A DNA stretch of 64,000 nt, taken from Acanthaster planci. Lineage: Eukaryota; Echinodermata; Asteroidea; Valvatida; Acanthasteridae. Location: positions 652,559 through 716,558 of the forward strand of contig NW_019091471.1 in NCBI RefSeq assembly GCF_001949145.1, given 5' to 3'. Each line of letters opens with the position of its first letter. Position 1 is the stretch's first letter. A program made the position numbers and the translations under genes. Under the pieces are notes generated by a model. It did no database searches and had not been told where the DNA came from. It saw nothing but the letters and a program-made list of their open reading frames with translations. Of the stretch, positions 40,249 through 55,400 are shown piece by piece.

Positions 40249-43200
40249 ATTAGATCAAATCAATCTAGGCTGCCCTTATGGAGGGAAAAAACCTCTTTCA
40301 TGTGTTCAGGGTCAATTAATCAGAAGCTGCATGCTCTTGTATCTTTAAACATGTTTGATGCAAGATATGTGTATACATGTAATGTATTGTGCCTCAGGAA
40401 AAATATGCCACTCAGTTAATTCATCGCCTATCAGCAAAAAGAATGGATCAGTCTGTTCATTACTTTTTGAACATGAGTCAATCAGATAGAGCTGAAATTG
40501 GTGATCTTTTGCACTAGTCACAGCACAGTTTTCGAGTGCTTTGGGATTGGCCTGGATTGTTCGTTGTTTGTTTTGCAACGTAATCTACAAAATATAAGCA
40601 CTTTGATCGTGTTGTTTTTCTCTTCATTTTTTCAGCGGGGCATTGTTTCTTAACATTCTGATACAGTGTATGTGGGCCTAGTTAACTAGAGGTCAGTAAT
40701 TTTTTTCTCATATTAGGCTGATTAAAATTAAATCCTTGTTTATCATCGCTCAAATTTATATTTTGGGGCTGGGAGGACCTTCGATATTTGATATTTCAAG
40801 TTAGTATTTTCCAGACTTTTCAGTCTAAATATACCTTTCTTGTACAATATTTGTTCCATATATCATAACAACAGGATCAGATCAATCGGTCATACATGTA
40901 GTTGAGGGCACAACTAGAGAATTAAAAAAAAACAAGACAGTAATGTTGAAAAGGGTGGGAAATTTGTTAAAAAGTCGGAAATATCAAATATCAAAAAAAG
41001 TTGGGGCAGTAGGGAAAATCTGGTCAGGCGGTGATGAATTAATTTTAATTGGCCTTAAAAGCTATGACACTTCAAGCAATTACTCAAATATAATTTACTG
41101 GAAATATAGGAACTGAGGGGTCTGCATGAAGTATGAAAGGACACAAGTACCCCTAAAAGACAAACACCAAATTTGAAAGAAAACAGTTGTCACTTTTGTC
41201 TTCCCAACAAACCCCTCAATTACCTTTTTGGATGCCAAAAACTGCCGTTGTGTGCCTGTATTTTCACTGAAGAATGAGCAATTGAATCACGTTTAAATTC
41301 AGTAGATTGACTCATTTTCACCCCTTAACATATTAGGTTTTTCCTCACATTACTTCAGTATGGCAAAGGAACATCCAGCCTTTAGTATCTCTGTCACAGG
41401 TTATAATGCACATACATGTAAATGTAAAGTCTTCTTTTGCGTTCCGTATTGCCTTGGTTTTTCAACCACTTGCCACCGGGGTTTCCGGTACCGGACACAT
41501 ATTCTTTATATGTGTGGCTGGGGTCTCAGAAATCGGACAAAGGGAACTGGGTCTTGTAACGAAAGACCGTACTTGTAACAAAAGACCAGGCTGCTGGGCA
41601 TTACCAACATTTTTTCACTTTCAATAGTGGAGATAATTCCAGCCTTGTTTTGAAACAGTATACCACGGTTGTAGGGATTAAGCGCGAGCGGATTACCACC
41701 GGGGACAAAAGCGCTCCACCACTGCAGCAATGAGCCACACAGTACCGCTGCACGCTAATCTGGCCCCTATTAAATAGAGGTCAGCAGCGCACTGTGCCAG
41801 TTTCTTGAACAAAAGAAAATTACATAATACTGCAAAATCTGGGCTCTTTTTACAAAGTGGCAGGCCTGGCTAAAATACTCCAGCATCAATAGATGTTGTC
41901 TGTCCGATTAGAATAGACACCAGACAGTCCTTCGTGTGGGTGTAAGTGTCCAGTAAATGAAGATATGAATTTCTAAAGAATTTTGAAAACAGGAAAAAAG
42001 GATAATCATCCCGTCCCACTATCATCAACATTGATAACTGCCACCGGCACGAAGTGGTTAAAACCTTTTTTCTAGTCTGCTGAGTTATTTGGTAATTGGT
42101 TAAGTTTATTCCAGGTATTCAGTCCCTAAAGGGGCTGTCCATAAAGTATGTGGGGGTGTGTGTTTGTGGGAGGGGGATGTTCTCATTGCAAGGAGGGGAA
42201 GACCCCTGCAGTGCATATGTACCGTACTTGTATGCAGAGCAATGAATTTGCTTTTAATATTTTGCTTGAAAATAATGTCCATTTAAATACCAGCATTTAT
42301 AGGTTGAACATTATGAACATAATAGTTCGCACATCCACCGTTTAGATCTTGTCGGTGTCAGCAGAAGTGATTTGATAAGTGAAGGGTTAAACTGGAATAT
42401 GGAGGCGGAGGAGGAGTATGGGAACAACTGTGTGGCTCCTGTAGATTCTCTCCCCCATTGTCATTGATGATTAACTGCAGACATGACATTTATCACATTC
42501 CTGTATTGTGTTAGAGAAGCCAATGTGATTAAGTGATAGTTCAACCCTTGTCTGTACTTGTAAGTGCCTTTTGGACAAAAAACATATTTGCGAGCATCCA
42601 AGTTTAATTTAGAATGCTGCTGGCTTATTAAGAACAGGAGGTAACGAGCGTTCATCATCTCACCGGTGCTTTCTGATACGCCCTGTTTAATTAACAATGC
42701 TTTAAGTCAGATGCAAAAGGGTGCAGGCAACCATCATCAGCTTGTGATGCAGTTGCTAGGGACTAAATTACTAGGCACACATGGCCATGTTTACGGATGA
42801 TCAAATTCTCATTAAGACTGCCTGTTCAAACATTTTGCAGGCTCTCTTATTAGGTGCAAAACCAAACAAAATGTCATGGATCATCTGTGCTTGAAGTTAT
42901 GGAGAGGTTTTTGCTGCGCTTGAGGGGTTCCAGCGTTATGGAGTGTCAAACAGACTGTTGTCAAGAAAAAGCCCTACTTGCTGGACAGTAATAATGACTT
43001 TATATCTCTGTGCACTACATGTACATGTATATTTTTCTGTGGCAAAAAAAGCGAAATTTATTATAGAAGAATGGTAACAAACTGGTACATTATGCTTGAA
43101 TATTTTGTTGAATATTCACTGTTTAAATACTGTCTGCAGAGAATACCACAGTGGGCAGTGTTTGCTGCACAAGTGCAGAGTATCACTACACTCCTATTGT

Positions 43201-43410
43201 AAAGCTAAGACTGAGCTTTGCTGCTCATGTGTGCTTTGCTTGAAAGCAAAAAGATATATCTGTGTTCCTGCTCGTATTATGAAATTTTCAGTTCTCTTTT
43301 TCTTTGTCTCAAGTTCTTCAATTTTATCAGCTGGTCCTCTGTTGCTCGTTTAAGTTTGTTGATTCATACCAAGTATCATTTTTAATGTCTCTTCCTTTGA
43401 CTTTTTGCAG
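40249..43410. other. Region upstream of the EMAP-like coding start
   Basis: Contains the TTAA-flanked element at 41466-42057. An acceptor (TTTTTGCAG ending 43410) precedes the start codon of the EMAP-like gene by 24 bases, so its 5' UTR exon(s) and promoter must lie upstream, here or further left. I cannot place them. Confidence 0.5.
41466..42057 (-). mobile_element. TTAA-flanked MITE (piggyBac-like), copy A
   Basis: Ends CCACTTGCCACCGGGG (left) and CCGGCACGAAGTGG (right) are inverted repeats, flanked by TCAA and TTAA, i.e. a mutated TTAA duplication. It is a 592-bp element, inverted relative to the copy at 60908-61474; matching blocks include GGTAATCCGC(T/G), GACAAAAG(C/T)GCTCCACC and CTGGCACAGTGCGCTGCTGA. 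No transposase frame is seen; piggyBac relationship is inferred only from the TTAA target and end sequence. Confidence 0.75.
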
Positions 43411-43434
43411 GGTCAACACTAACGTCCTGTCAAG

Positions 43435-46400
43435 ATGATGAGCATGCGCACCAAGCAACGGCCCTCACAGACCTCGATCTCAGGCCCCTCCCGCTATGAT
43501 CGAATGGCCGCTCCAGGACACATCCACAACATGAACTCCAAGATCAACTGGTCGGAGTTTGTGGAGGAGAGGGTAAGGTTTGAAAGTTTCTTTGTAGAGC
43601 TTAATTAATCAAAGATATTCCACAAAGTAATAATGTGAGCAGGCCACAACTTTCATGATGGGCCCCTAATTAGGCCAGTTCAATATTTTAAAAAGACATT
43701 TGTGGTTGAAAATAAAATGTGTTCAAGTCTGCATATGTTAATGCTGATAGAGCAGACCTCATGCTTTTATTGCTATTAGATGACCTTGGATGCACCTGGT
43801 ACTTAATGTACCGGTAATTGTGCTGTTGGAACAGCAAGCTGGTTAATTCTAGGCAAGCAACTCATGTTCTCTGCACATTCTGTATGTCCGTATGCCATGC
43901 AATTGAAGTACATGCACATACATGTGACATGCCATCAGTTGGGAAACAACATGCACAAACCACATTAACCAAGACGGATATTTTGGTAATGTCTTTGAAT
44001 TACTCGAGGATGTTTCCATCATTACATTTCAAACGTTTGGTATTGATGTTGCAGGTATGGAAATAAATAGTAAAACATAAGTTCTGTTTAATGTTTACAA
44101 ATGTTGAGCACGGTCAGCCAAATTACTCCGCAAGATTGTCAATTCTGCCTGAAATTTCTAACTTTACTTCCCTTTTTGAAACAAGCATTCGCAACCGTGA
44201 ATACGAAAAAAACGTAAGATAGAGCAATCATTCAAATATTGACCAATCGCACGTGCATACATTTATTAACTGATGGCGCCCAATATAAACATTGCTGTTT
44301 GGTTTTATTAATTAATTAATTAATGTTTAATTATAGCTGTTGGCAAAGGAGATTATACTTCGCCGACAAATCTGTGAATGAACCTGCATACCAGCATATA
44401 TCAAAACTTGGGAAGAATCAAAGATAATTTTTTTTTCTGTTTTTCTTTTTGCACTTTTCGAATTTTTAAATTCTCTTGCCAGATGTTTTAGGAATTACAA
44501 GCTCCTTAATAGAGGGTAGAGATAGAGGCACCAATGCAAAGACTGAATTCCTAATTTGCCCGGTTCCCCTCACCGGTGCCCAGCCTCTCGGTTGCCACCT
44601 GCTTTCCAGCATCTAGAGTGGACTCACTCATCAAAGATCGCAGCAAAATGCAATTAATAAAGCTACCCAATTGACAGTATGAATGATGCCCTTTTTCTGG
44701 CTCTTTGCTCAGCACAGTAATTGAGTCTCGGGCATCTGGAGTGACCAAGAGTGGAAGTTGTTGGGAATGTGCCTAGGAGAAGCAGAAAAAAAATGGCCAT
44801 CAATTTACTGAATTCGGTACCAAATTGAGAGACTTTTTGTATTTGATGTTTGGCTGCTAAGTATAAAGTACATTGCTCCAGGAATTTGCATAGACAAATA
44901 AAATGAGATTTTCTATGATAATTTAGCCTTTTAGAAGAGGTTTTTGTCACACTCGAGAACTTGGTAATTTAAATACCCCCACTGGCACCAACAATTTGCC
45001 TGGAAGAATGTTTTTAGGAGGTTTTTCTTTGTGGGCAAAATTTAGGGGGGTGGAAAGGATAGACAAATTTTGAAGATCAAATTGACACTACTGTACATGT
45101 AAGATTTCAAGCACAAGATAGAGAATTGAGGAATGATCAGACCTGCACAGCAACGTTAATTCCCCAGACTAGGTTTTATTCCAAGTACCATCTTGAAGTA
45201 TGTCAACTGGTACACAAGCGAAAGTGGTAAGCAAATGTCATCAATAACTGGGGTATTGGTAAGCTGGTGTGGTTTCTTTCTAGTATTTTCTTTATCCAAT
45301 TGCAATTATTGAACATAAGGTGGTTGTAGTGCATGACTGATGGATTGTTCCGGTTAGTATCTGTTAAATAAATAATGGGTGCTTTTTTGTTTCCCTGGTA
45401 ACAGGAAGGTTGAAAAAATCTAATGAATAAATTATGGAATCAGAGTGCATTTTTGCTCAGGTTTTACAGGTGATACAGGTTTTATGAACCTTGCATGGAC
45501 TAAGCTGGGTCCTCACAAGTTTACCCCGTTTCTGGAAAACAGTTTTAGAGGGATTTTATACAGTATGGTTAACCATAGCAAAAGGAAGACAAACAGCCAA
45601 GGAAACCAACAAGAAAAGAGTGTTCTTAAACCATCAATTTTTATTGTGCCATGAGTGTCACTTCTTGGCAGATACCAGCATGTTATGAATTTTATAGAGT
45701 ACCACTGTTATTATTGTAAAACTTAAAGTTATATAACAGAAGCGCTCAAAATATACTCAGCTGAGTACTTTTCAACCACTTTAAAACTGGAAGAGTGGGA
45801 AGTTCTAAATTTCTTTTGGAATCTTACATATGCATACGTGTACATTTGTCGATCTACCATCCAATGCCCATGTTATCTAGCTTTGTTCCTTCCTAACCAA
45901 TTCACTATTTAGCATATGAGCTTGGTACTTGACAAGTACTTGACTACAACACTGGAAGCTAACTGTAGGTGTACCAAATGCAGAGCTACATGTACATGTA
46001 GCTTCCTTAGTTGAGCTTTAACTTCTCATTCCCTGCACGGAGATACCCGGTACATTGATGGCATATTGGGGACAGATAGTTTGAAGTCATGTCTGTTTGT
46101 GAAGCATGATGAAATAAGACGGAACAAATTCTGAATGATGTACTCAGGATGCGACACACAAGGAGAACATAGGTGTACATACGCAGGTGATATACAATGA
46201 CATTTTCTGTTACTAGTAGTGTGATGCATTTCAAAAAGCCATGGCAAAATTCATCATCAGCACAAACACATATGAGCCTGTCTTTGCATTGTCAACATGG
46301 AGCAAAACAAAACACTCATTTACTGATTTTGGATTTAGGTTTCTGGTGCCCAAGCTTTGTTGAAGCATTCCACAAAACAGACGCAAATAGCCGTACATGT

Positions 46401-49400
46401 ATGTGTTTAAAGCCATACAACATTTTGAGTTTTCCCATAGGTTTGACCACAAATATGGATACCCCCAGCAGACTCCTCTTTCGAAAGTGAGTTAGTGCTC
46501 TAGTATTTTAATCTACCTAGCTCTTTGTTACCAACTCCAGGTACAGCTTGGAAAGACATAGTTTTCTTTAACAGAAATAGGAAGACATGCACAACTGTAT
46601 TATTTGGAACAATACCTGGTTACATTTCTTGGGCTATCATGAGGTATTCTATGGGGTGTTTTACCCTGCAAAACTGAAATTTGTTAAAAACAAAATGAAG
46701 GTTGATAAATGGTTGTTACGCCGGTGTTAGCTTGCAGATGTTAGCACACATCTTCTTGACAGTAATAAGATGGGAGAAATTAGAAGGGCTGTTTATGTAT
46801 AATCCCACATTTGCAGCTGTCCATAAAATAACTGAAAAAAATTATTGTTGAAAGGCATACTTGGTTTAAAGAACTAAATTTTCTGTGAAATTATTCTTTT
46901 AAGCAAGCTGTCATTTTCGAGTATTTCTAACAATATATTCTGAAGATGCATTTATGGAAATTGCCATTAGTAGTTCATTTTTAATTTGGCAAGAGCACAA
47001 GCACATGCAGTTGCTGTAATTTGTTGGTTCAGTGTGCAACACTGCATTGCCGCAATTAGCTAAATGAGAGCTTGTCCCAGATGCTGAATTTTAGCACAAT
47101 TTGGAACATGACTCTGAAGCTTTTGATTTGAAATTGAGAGCCTGGAATACTGTTCTTCTAGGAATATGGCATTCAATGAGCTAAAACATCATAAGGTAAG
47201 TTGTAAAGCTTCCTTCTTTAGATTTGGGGCACTTTTGTGGCTTCAAACAAACAAAACACAGATATGACAAGTGAGAGAGGTCACTAATGAATTTTGTTTT
47301 TAAAGGAACAGAAGAATGGGAACCAGTTGCCAGCCATACCAGGTGGAAGTGGACTTAACAACAGCTTCCGGAAGCGTACACCTCAGTCAACGGCAGATCT
47401 AAGTGAGACCTTTTCATTCATACCGTTGTAGCTCAAACTGAAAGTCTTACACTGTTGATAACAATAAGATCTGTTTTAGCTCACCGTGCATAGAGGGTAC
47501 TTTGTGACGAAAAAGGTTTGGCAGAGGTTATATATCCTGTCTCCCATTCTGTTACACCTCTTTTTAAACACAGAGCCAATATGGGGACCATATCCTTTGT
47601 GCCTGTTCTTCTTTACTTCTCTTGGCATTGTGTCAGTATGCAGTTGACTGGTGTTGAATATTGGATGCCTCTTGGCAATTATTGATTGAGCTGTGCATTT
47701 TTAACAATTTCCCAAACTGATAGTGTAAACTGGGGAAAGACTCATGGCAGTCAGGGAAAAAGTACTTTTGAAGGTGAGGGTCTCTGTAATTTTGAGGAAT
47801 GAATAAATTAATGTTTCTCATCAGCGGCCAGTGACAGATTCACAATTCTGCCTGAAATTGAGGGCATTGACATTGATAAAGAACTGCGCGAGTCCCTCAG
47901 CGGTCCCCTGAAAGACGTTAGTCGCCAGCGCCTGCGAGCCATTAAGATCAGCTTCCGCCGCCTCAGCAACACGGACAACCGTATCTCTACCAAAGACGCA
48001 CTAGTCGTGCTGGGGGAGCACAACGTAAAGATCTCCAACCGAACATATCAGATGATGGTGCGTAAGTTTGAGACTGACAGGGGCATGGACATCGAAAGTC
48101 TGTGGAGGTACATGGCTGAGGCACAGGCAAGCACAGGTTCGTTGTTAAGGACAGTTACTGTTGTCACATAACCTCTGGAATTAGCTTCAACCATTGTGTT
48201 AACCACAGGGCGTACATCATTACAAGATATTCTCTCAGTACTCTGTCTTGTATTTACAGATGGATTTTCAATATTGTTGACAATCAATTATATCCTATTA
48301 CTGTTTATTCAAAGATTTTTGCAGGCAGGCAAGCAATCTACATGTAAATACATCAGACTGTGCATTCTGTCACAGAGTTGATTCCAATGGAGTAAAGGCA
48401 AATCAGCAGGTTCTGATTCTAGCAAATGGTTTTCCTAGTCTCTCCTGTATCTAATTGCTCAGGAAGAGACAGCATTCAGGCCATCAATCAGAACAAGCAG
48501 ACAACTTCCCAACCACTGCAGCAGCTGAATGCTGAAGACATTGCCCTGCTGACCAGCATCAACAAGGCCCTTAAGTCCAGCAATGAGTACGACTTGGAAG
48601 AAATGCGGACGGTGTGCCAAATGAGGGACATCTCGAGACAGGGATCGCTCCCTAGAAAAATGGTATTGACAAAAAGTTGCATTTCCTTCCAATGCAAATC
48701 GCATCATTGCTTGCGTCACAAACTGACGTATAATTGGTAGTTGCTGCCCCATGAACCGTCTCGTCGTGTGTATATAGTCTATGAACGGTACGTCACTTTA
48801 TGGTGGCACCAGAACTATCTTATACATCACTTCATTTTGAAACCGACAGTATGTAGTATGCAGTCACTGGAAGTTGCTAATTTTTGACTATTCCATACCA
48901 TCACATGCTGGTTTCTTGTATATCCTACATCCTGTTTGACATTTACTTGCAAAGTGGATAAGGATACAATAGCATAAGCAGTAGACAACTCTTTTTTATC
49001 CAGGAACACAGGTTGAAGTATGAGTTTGCAACTATACACAATCCAACTTAAATGTTACTGTAATGAAGTGACTTGTGGGGTCAGATCATGAGGGTATGGG
49101 GGCAGTCAGCCCACGTGGGATGAGGTGTAATTCCTTGGTAGGGAAGACCAGTTGACTCGTTTTTGATACCAGATCCAAAAGAAATTTATTCCAGTAGAAA
49201 ATAGTCTCAGCAGTAAATAATCCCAGTGGAAATAGTCCAGGTAGTAAATAATCCCAGTAGAAATAGTCCAGGTTGTAAATAATCCCTGCACGTCATCTTC
49301 ACAACACAGAGCTACATGTACTGGTCAGCCATGTGCTACATGTGCCTGATCATGCATTTGGTCAGTGTTCCTTAAGCATCAATAGGCAAGGCAATCCTGG

Positions 49401-52400
49401 TGAGAGGGGATTCCCTCACTGTGCAAAAAATAGTTAGAAATGAGCTGTACTTGTCAGCGCCGTATTCTACGAAAGTAGTGGAAAGGATGACAAGAAAGAG
49501 AGTGGGGTATCTCCAGATGCTCATCAATATTCTTGAGTTCCTACGTTACATTTCTAATTATTTTGGCTGGTCCATCTCAGCAGTACACTGACAGTCTCTG
49601 CAAGCTCCATTTATTGTGTATTCACTTCAACTTTCTGGTCCCTCAATCTGAAATGCTGATGTGACTTGTTTTGTGTGGTTTCCGACTTTGTAGTTTCGCC
49701 GGATTTGTTTGGATCAACACTTACCACTGGGAGCCACCCTGATGCGAACACTGCTGAAGAGATGTGCCGATGAGAAGAATGGACTCATTGGGTAATCATG
49801 TCTAATGAATGTAACTCAGCAGATGACTAGCTACCGAGACTAGATTACTACCAGGAAACTTGTTGAGAAGTCAGTTGGAACACTAGGGGATGTTGTGCTT
49901 TGTCATGTCTGTACCTTTTGCCCATAGAGCTATATTAAATTAGTAGAGCGTTAACTTCTCCTTCTCCGCGTGGAGAAAATTGACACCGTCCTGGGCGCAG
50001 ACATTTTGAATCCATTTGCATGCTTGTTGAACATTCAAAATCAGATGGAATGAATATAAATTATGTACTCTAAATGTAACACTGAATAGATACCGCCAAA
50101 ATCCGATTTAAAAAGTCATGACAAAATTATCTGCAGCGCATACGCGCATGCATTTGTGTTGTTTATGCAGAGCAAAATGATACGCTCATTTACTGATCGT
50201 GCATTAGTTTTGTGCATTTCGGCTTGTTTACGCATCATTGTAGAATACAGACGCAGTTATAGAAATAGGTGCAAAAAAGCCGTACAAAATTTAGAGTTTC
50301 CATAGGTTTGTGTACAAACATGGATGCACCCAGCAGGCATCACTTCGTACATGAGTCAGCACTCTAGTTTTATATTTAGCTCCATGCTTTTGCCATACAC
50401 TGTTACCGTCTTAAATAGTACACCGCCATGCATCCAACTTTTTTTTTTTTAGAAATGGCCCTCTTTGGCAAAAAAGAGACGGGTAGGTGGTAAGAACTTC
50501 AAATTCACACTACACATACACGAAGGCCATACATGTCAGCGAAAATTGGTTGTACATCCTCCGCACATCCCTTGCCATGTGGCATTTTTCCACCAAAAGA
50601 ATCTCTGTCCCAAGTAAAGCGTGTCTTTCTTAAGGAAAACTTTTCATCCCTTGTTCCTGCATGAAGCAGATAGATATAAAAAGGCATTCAGGAACACCCA
50701 AGACAAGAGGTGCCTATAATGGGTCTGGCACCAATAGTGATCCTTGCTCTTAGCTTAGCTTCTTATCAGCGCCAGTGCCCTAGCTGGTTTTAAATCTTAT
50801 ATTTAACAACTGCTCCATCACACTTTCATTCCCCTAATACAAAGTGTATCATCATTACCAGGCATTTGAGTATCATTTTTGACAGTGATGTCTCTTTGCT
50901 GCAATACAATCATTGTAAAGCCTAAATCCATTTGAAATTATTTTTTTGTACCTGATAGCTGGCCAGAATTTCTCATGCTGCTTGAAAAAGGGATGAACTT
51001 TGATGCAGACCAGTACAAAATCAAAAAGAAACCTTCATCGGCGATTAACAAGCGGCAGCAGAGCCAGAAGAAGCCATCGAGTCCGAAAGCTTCGGCGCTC
51101 CTCTCACCGAATGATGTCAAAGTGAAAGACAGTAAGGACACTGGAAAAGCTGACCACCGAATAAGGCCCCGATCGCCCAATTCAGCGGTATCCCAGGAGG
51201 CCAAACAAAAAGACACTTCCACTAGTTCAACTGCAAAAGCACTCGATGTGCAAGGAACTGAAAGCTCAAATAGTCGGACAACTGCAACGCCGTCAAGGAG
51301 CAAATCACCAGAGCTTCCGCTCACTAAACAAGGGTCAAAGATCAAGGAGCCCAAAGAGTCATCAAAAGTTGGGGAGAAGCTGTCAGTCAAGTCATCTGAT
51401 CCTTCTGGACAAAAAATAAAAACGAAGGACCAGAAGGACAGAGGGAAACCCAAAACATCACAGGAGGCTATAAAACTGGATGAAGGTACTTCAAACTTAC
51501 CGTAGAAATATCAGAATTCCTGTGATATTTTAGAGGCCACATTTATTCAATTTGCCAATGTATTCCACCAAATTTCAAATTATTTCTGCTGCTAAAAGGT
51601 AATGTAGCTTCCAAAACATTGTTTGGAGATTTTTGGAGCGTCACACTGCTGAGAAGTAATTCAGTATGCTAGTTGACCTTCCTAGACTTGAAGGAACACT
51701 TGTAATTCCAGATTTTCTTTGTTTGAATCCCACTGCAGTCAGTTTTTTCTCTTCAGGAGAAAAATGATTATGAAGGCTTCCAAATTTTTTTTACTCCATA
51801 TTGTTTTAAATTTCAGAAATGCTTTACCCTTTTACCTACAGAATACATGAAGTGGCCTTTTTTCCTGTTAAGGAATGGTTTGGATAATCATGGAAGTAAA
51901 ATAATCATGTCTTAAATGAAAGAAATTACCATTTGAAAGGACTTGTGAAAGATTAAACTGGAGCTTGATTTGAAACAGCAGTTTCTAGAATCTATGCTAG
52001 CTGGTTCTCCTGCTGATGCCTTTTTGCATGGTATGCCATGGTATCCTTTATTCACTGTGTGATCATTGTGAGAATTTTTACTTCTCTGTTGAACTCATAA
52101 AGGTATTTTGCTTTTGCTGCTCTGCTTTGTTCAGATGTGTTGTCTGTGAAAAACTTGCCCACACAAAGGAAGAGCAAAGTCATCACATGGAACGATCCAA
52201 TCACACTTTCTGCCAAAGCTGACCAACTGTCAGCCTCTGCATCAGTCACCATAGACCAGTCACCGTCCAAAACCGACCAAATTGATCAAGACCAGACTCC
52301 CAGTGCAAAGGAGGGTGAGGTATGCAAGTCACCTTTACCTTCAGATAAGACTGAGGTCATCCAAGCTGGTGACTCTGGTCAGACCGTGGAACCAACAGAT

Positions 52401-55400
52401 AGTGTGCCAAACCAGGCAGATGGATCTCTCTTGTTGAGCGAGACTGTAGATGTTGGTGATTCTGCCCCAAGCCACAATCCTGACATGGACCCAACCGAAG
52501 AGGAATACCTGAAAAGGGAGCAGGAGAGAATAAATCGTGTGGGATCAGAACTGACACTGAATGAACCCAGCTTAGACAATGCAAGTATGAGCTCTGATCC
52601 CAAGGAAGAGACTTATCCTCTCGTCGATCCAGATACTTCCGCCGCGAGCTTAGCTCCAGCAGAAAGATCAGAAACTAAAACGATAGAAGTTGACCTGACC
52701 CTCTTGAATGCAAAGGACCTGAGTGACGAAAGGCAGGACTTTGAAGGGTCAGAGACTAGTTCCATTTTTGACAGAGAAGACACGGACACCCAGAGCATTA
52801 CATCGGTCTCCTTGTCGACCAAATCCAAAGTTCAAAAGCAGCACGAGGCAAGTGAGAAGCGGATGCGAGCAATTTATGGGAAGAATCCACGGAGACAGTT
52901 GACTCCGCTTGGCAAGAGAATGAAAGACAATCAAAAGCAGCCTCATCGGGCAACAAACCCTGGAAAAGGTGATAGATGACGAGCATGTCATAGTTTGTCA
53001 ATATTTCTGTTTTTGTTTTGTCCAACACGTTCTGTATGCACCAAATGTAGAGTGAAAACCGTTCTGTGTTAAAAACTGTATTGTGCTTTTGTCCAATCCC
53101 GTTACGTTGTGCACACTTATTCTGTTTAGATTATTGAAGCTCTTGCTTACAGGTATGTGTGTAGTAGTCTGTGATACGCAGTGCCTCACACTCAGCACGG
53201 AATGCTTTGTGCTGTACGTTAACATCTCTGGCTGTATTTTCATGTGGCATTTGCTGGATACAGACAGAAATTAAAGCAAATAATTTGTGTCAGTTTCCCA
53301 TGGACCATTGTATTCACACAGTTTTAAGTTAAGCTTGTGTTAAAGGTCAATTTGCTTAAAGTCCGGACTTTGTAAGTCAAAGCACATTTAATCATAATAA
53401 CATTGTTTGAAGTCTATGGTCACATCTGGTCTAGAGTCTGGTTTTTATACCTAGTCTGAATCTAGTCTTCAGTTTTCAGACTCCTACAACTTTTGGCTCT
53501 CCTTGCCTACAAAACATGGCCAGCTCTTTGCCAAACCCAGTCATGATGCCCAGTGAAAACGAAGCAGGTCACCAAAACCCACATCTCTGACTGTTTTAAA
53601 AGATCACTAATACCCTGACCATGATGGAGTATTGCCCGTGGATGCATTCCAAATTTCTTCCTTGTTTAGTAACTGCATGCCACTTCTGTTTATTTCTTTT
53701 GGAGGTGCAGCTGTTGACAAGTTAATTGTGAAAAGGAAATATTGCAATGAGACCATGATCGAATCACTTGGTCATAGGCGGCAGTAAAACCCTACTTCTA
53801 TGGGAAATGGCAGTACAGGCCATTTACCAAGTGGCTTCCATAGGGACACATGCCAGCCACAGCTACTCACAAGTCATACAGACATGCATGGCTCAACAAC
53901 TAAGCTTGCAGTACTATATCCTTTTGTATAGCTTCGTCAACAAAGAAGTCTGTGCTGAAAAAGACACCCAAGCCCAAATCCTCCGTGTCTTCTAGAGGAG
54001 GATCAGCAAATAACAAGGACCACAGTGCAGGTCCTGGTAAGGACAGCAGTTTAAGAGGAAGATTCCTTTCAACTTTTCAGAATAATTGTATTGCCTGCTG
54101 CAACTCCAAAGATGCTTTCATAGTGAATGCCAGGAAATCTACTTGAGCAATAGCCCTTGGTTGATGGGTCCAAATGATCACTGACTGCACTAGCATAATC
54201 TGCTAGCCAAATCCATGTGTATTGGAAAAACAATAGCGAACAACAACCTTGCATGGCCAGGTAATACGCAGATCAGCTGAATCCAGCTTGGTCCAGCTGA
54301 TTTACATATCATGGTGGCTGAACGAGGTTTTTGTTTGCCCTTACACTGGATGTAGCTTACGAATGACCTTGTGGAGATTTTGGTTACTGGTACATGATTA
54401 ATGCCTTGACCAAGGCTACTTCAATGTGAAATGCTGATTTGAGGCAACTGGTTTCCATAAAAATACCAGTACACTGTAGGGAACACAGCTTATTCCACAG
54501 TGGAGTCATTGAGTTAAATTTTTTATATCTCTGATATTGTTGCTTTTCCGCGGTAGTTTCTGCTCCAGCTGATGAACTTGATCTTCCAGAGCATGGAGAC
54601 CATGAACCTGACCCAGAAACGAAATCTGTAGTCAGTCAGAGCGCTATGGATTCCCAAGGTATGTTTTCGTCTATTCTAAGTCGTATTATTTTCTCATGAA
54701 ATTGTATTCATCTATATGCAGCTCCTTTACTGTGGTTATTTCTAAACATTTCCATTATCCTTCTCATCATCCTTCTCATCATTTGAGTTTGCTGCAAGAT
54801 TCTCAGAGTAAGGAAGTAGGTAATTCATTGACCACTGTCCAGGTTGTTACATGTACCTTCTTACTGATAAGACGTGGCCTGTATGCCAATTAGATTTTTC
54901 TTGTGTTTCATACCATGTTGTTGTTCAAAATTATTTTCAATAATAAATAATTGTTGAAGATTTCACTTTCTTTCTGTACAGGTAACATCTTGCCCAAAAG
55001 CCACTCCAGTGCGAGCCTTAATGTGAGTGCTACTCATTTCCCAGATGATGGAGACTTATTGTCACAGCATTTGCAAGGTAAATCTTTCAAAATGTAGGAG
55101 GCATTTCCTCTAATGCCAACATTAAAGTAGCTTGGCACATTTGCACACAACCCATCTATTTTCATGGGCGTCTGTGGATTGCATTAACATTTTTGGAATA
55201 ACGGAGAACATCACCCAGGTCATTACGGTGCCTCCTCGTATTTCTGCTCAATGCCTCTTTTTTGGACTTTTTCATCTAGGCATGTACATGGATTGGGTAT
55301 ATGTTCGTCATGAATGGCTACATGGTTGGGAATGATGAGTTTTGCTCACATAATGACAATCAATCCATGAACCCCTTCGCACCGGAAGGTGGCTATAGCC

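Noticed and set aside
49189-49284. CRISPR-like array
   Set aside because: Units are directly adjacent without unique spacers and the genome is eukaryotic.
50938-51453. 171-codon minus-strand frame
   Set aside because: Shadow of the low-complexity linker exon of the EMAP-like gene on the + strand.
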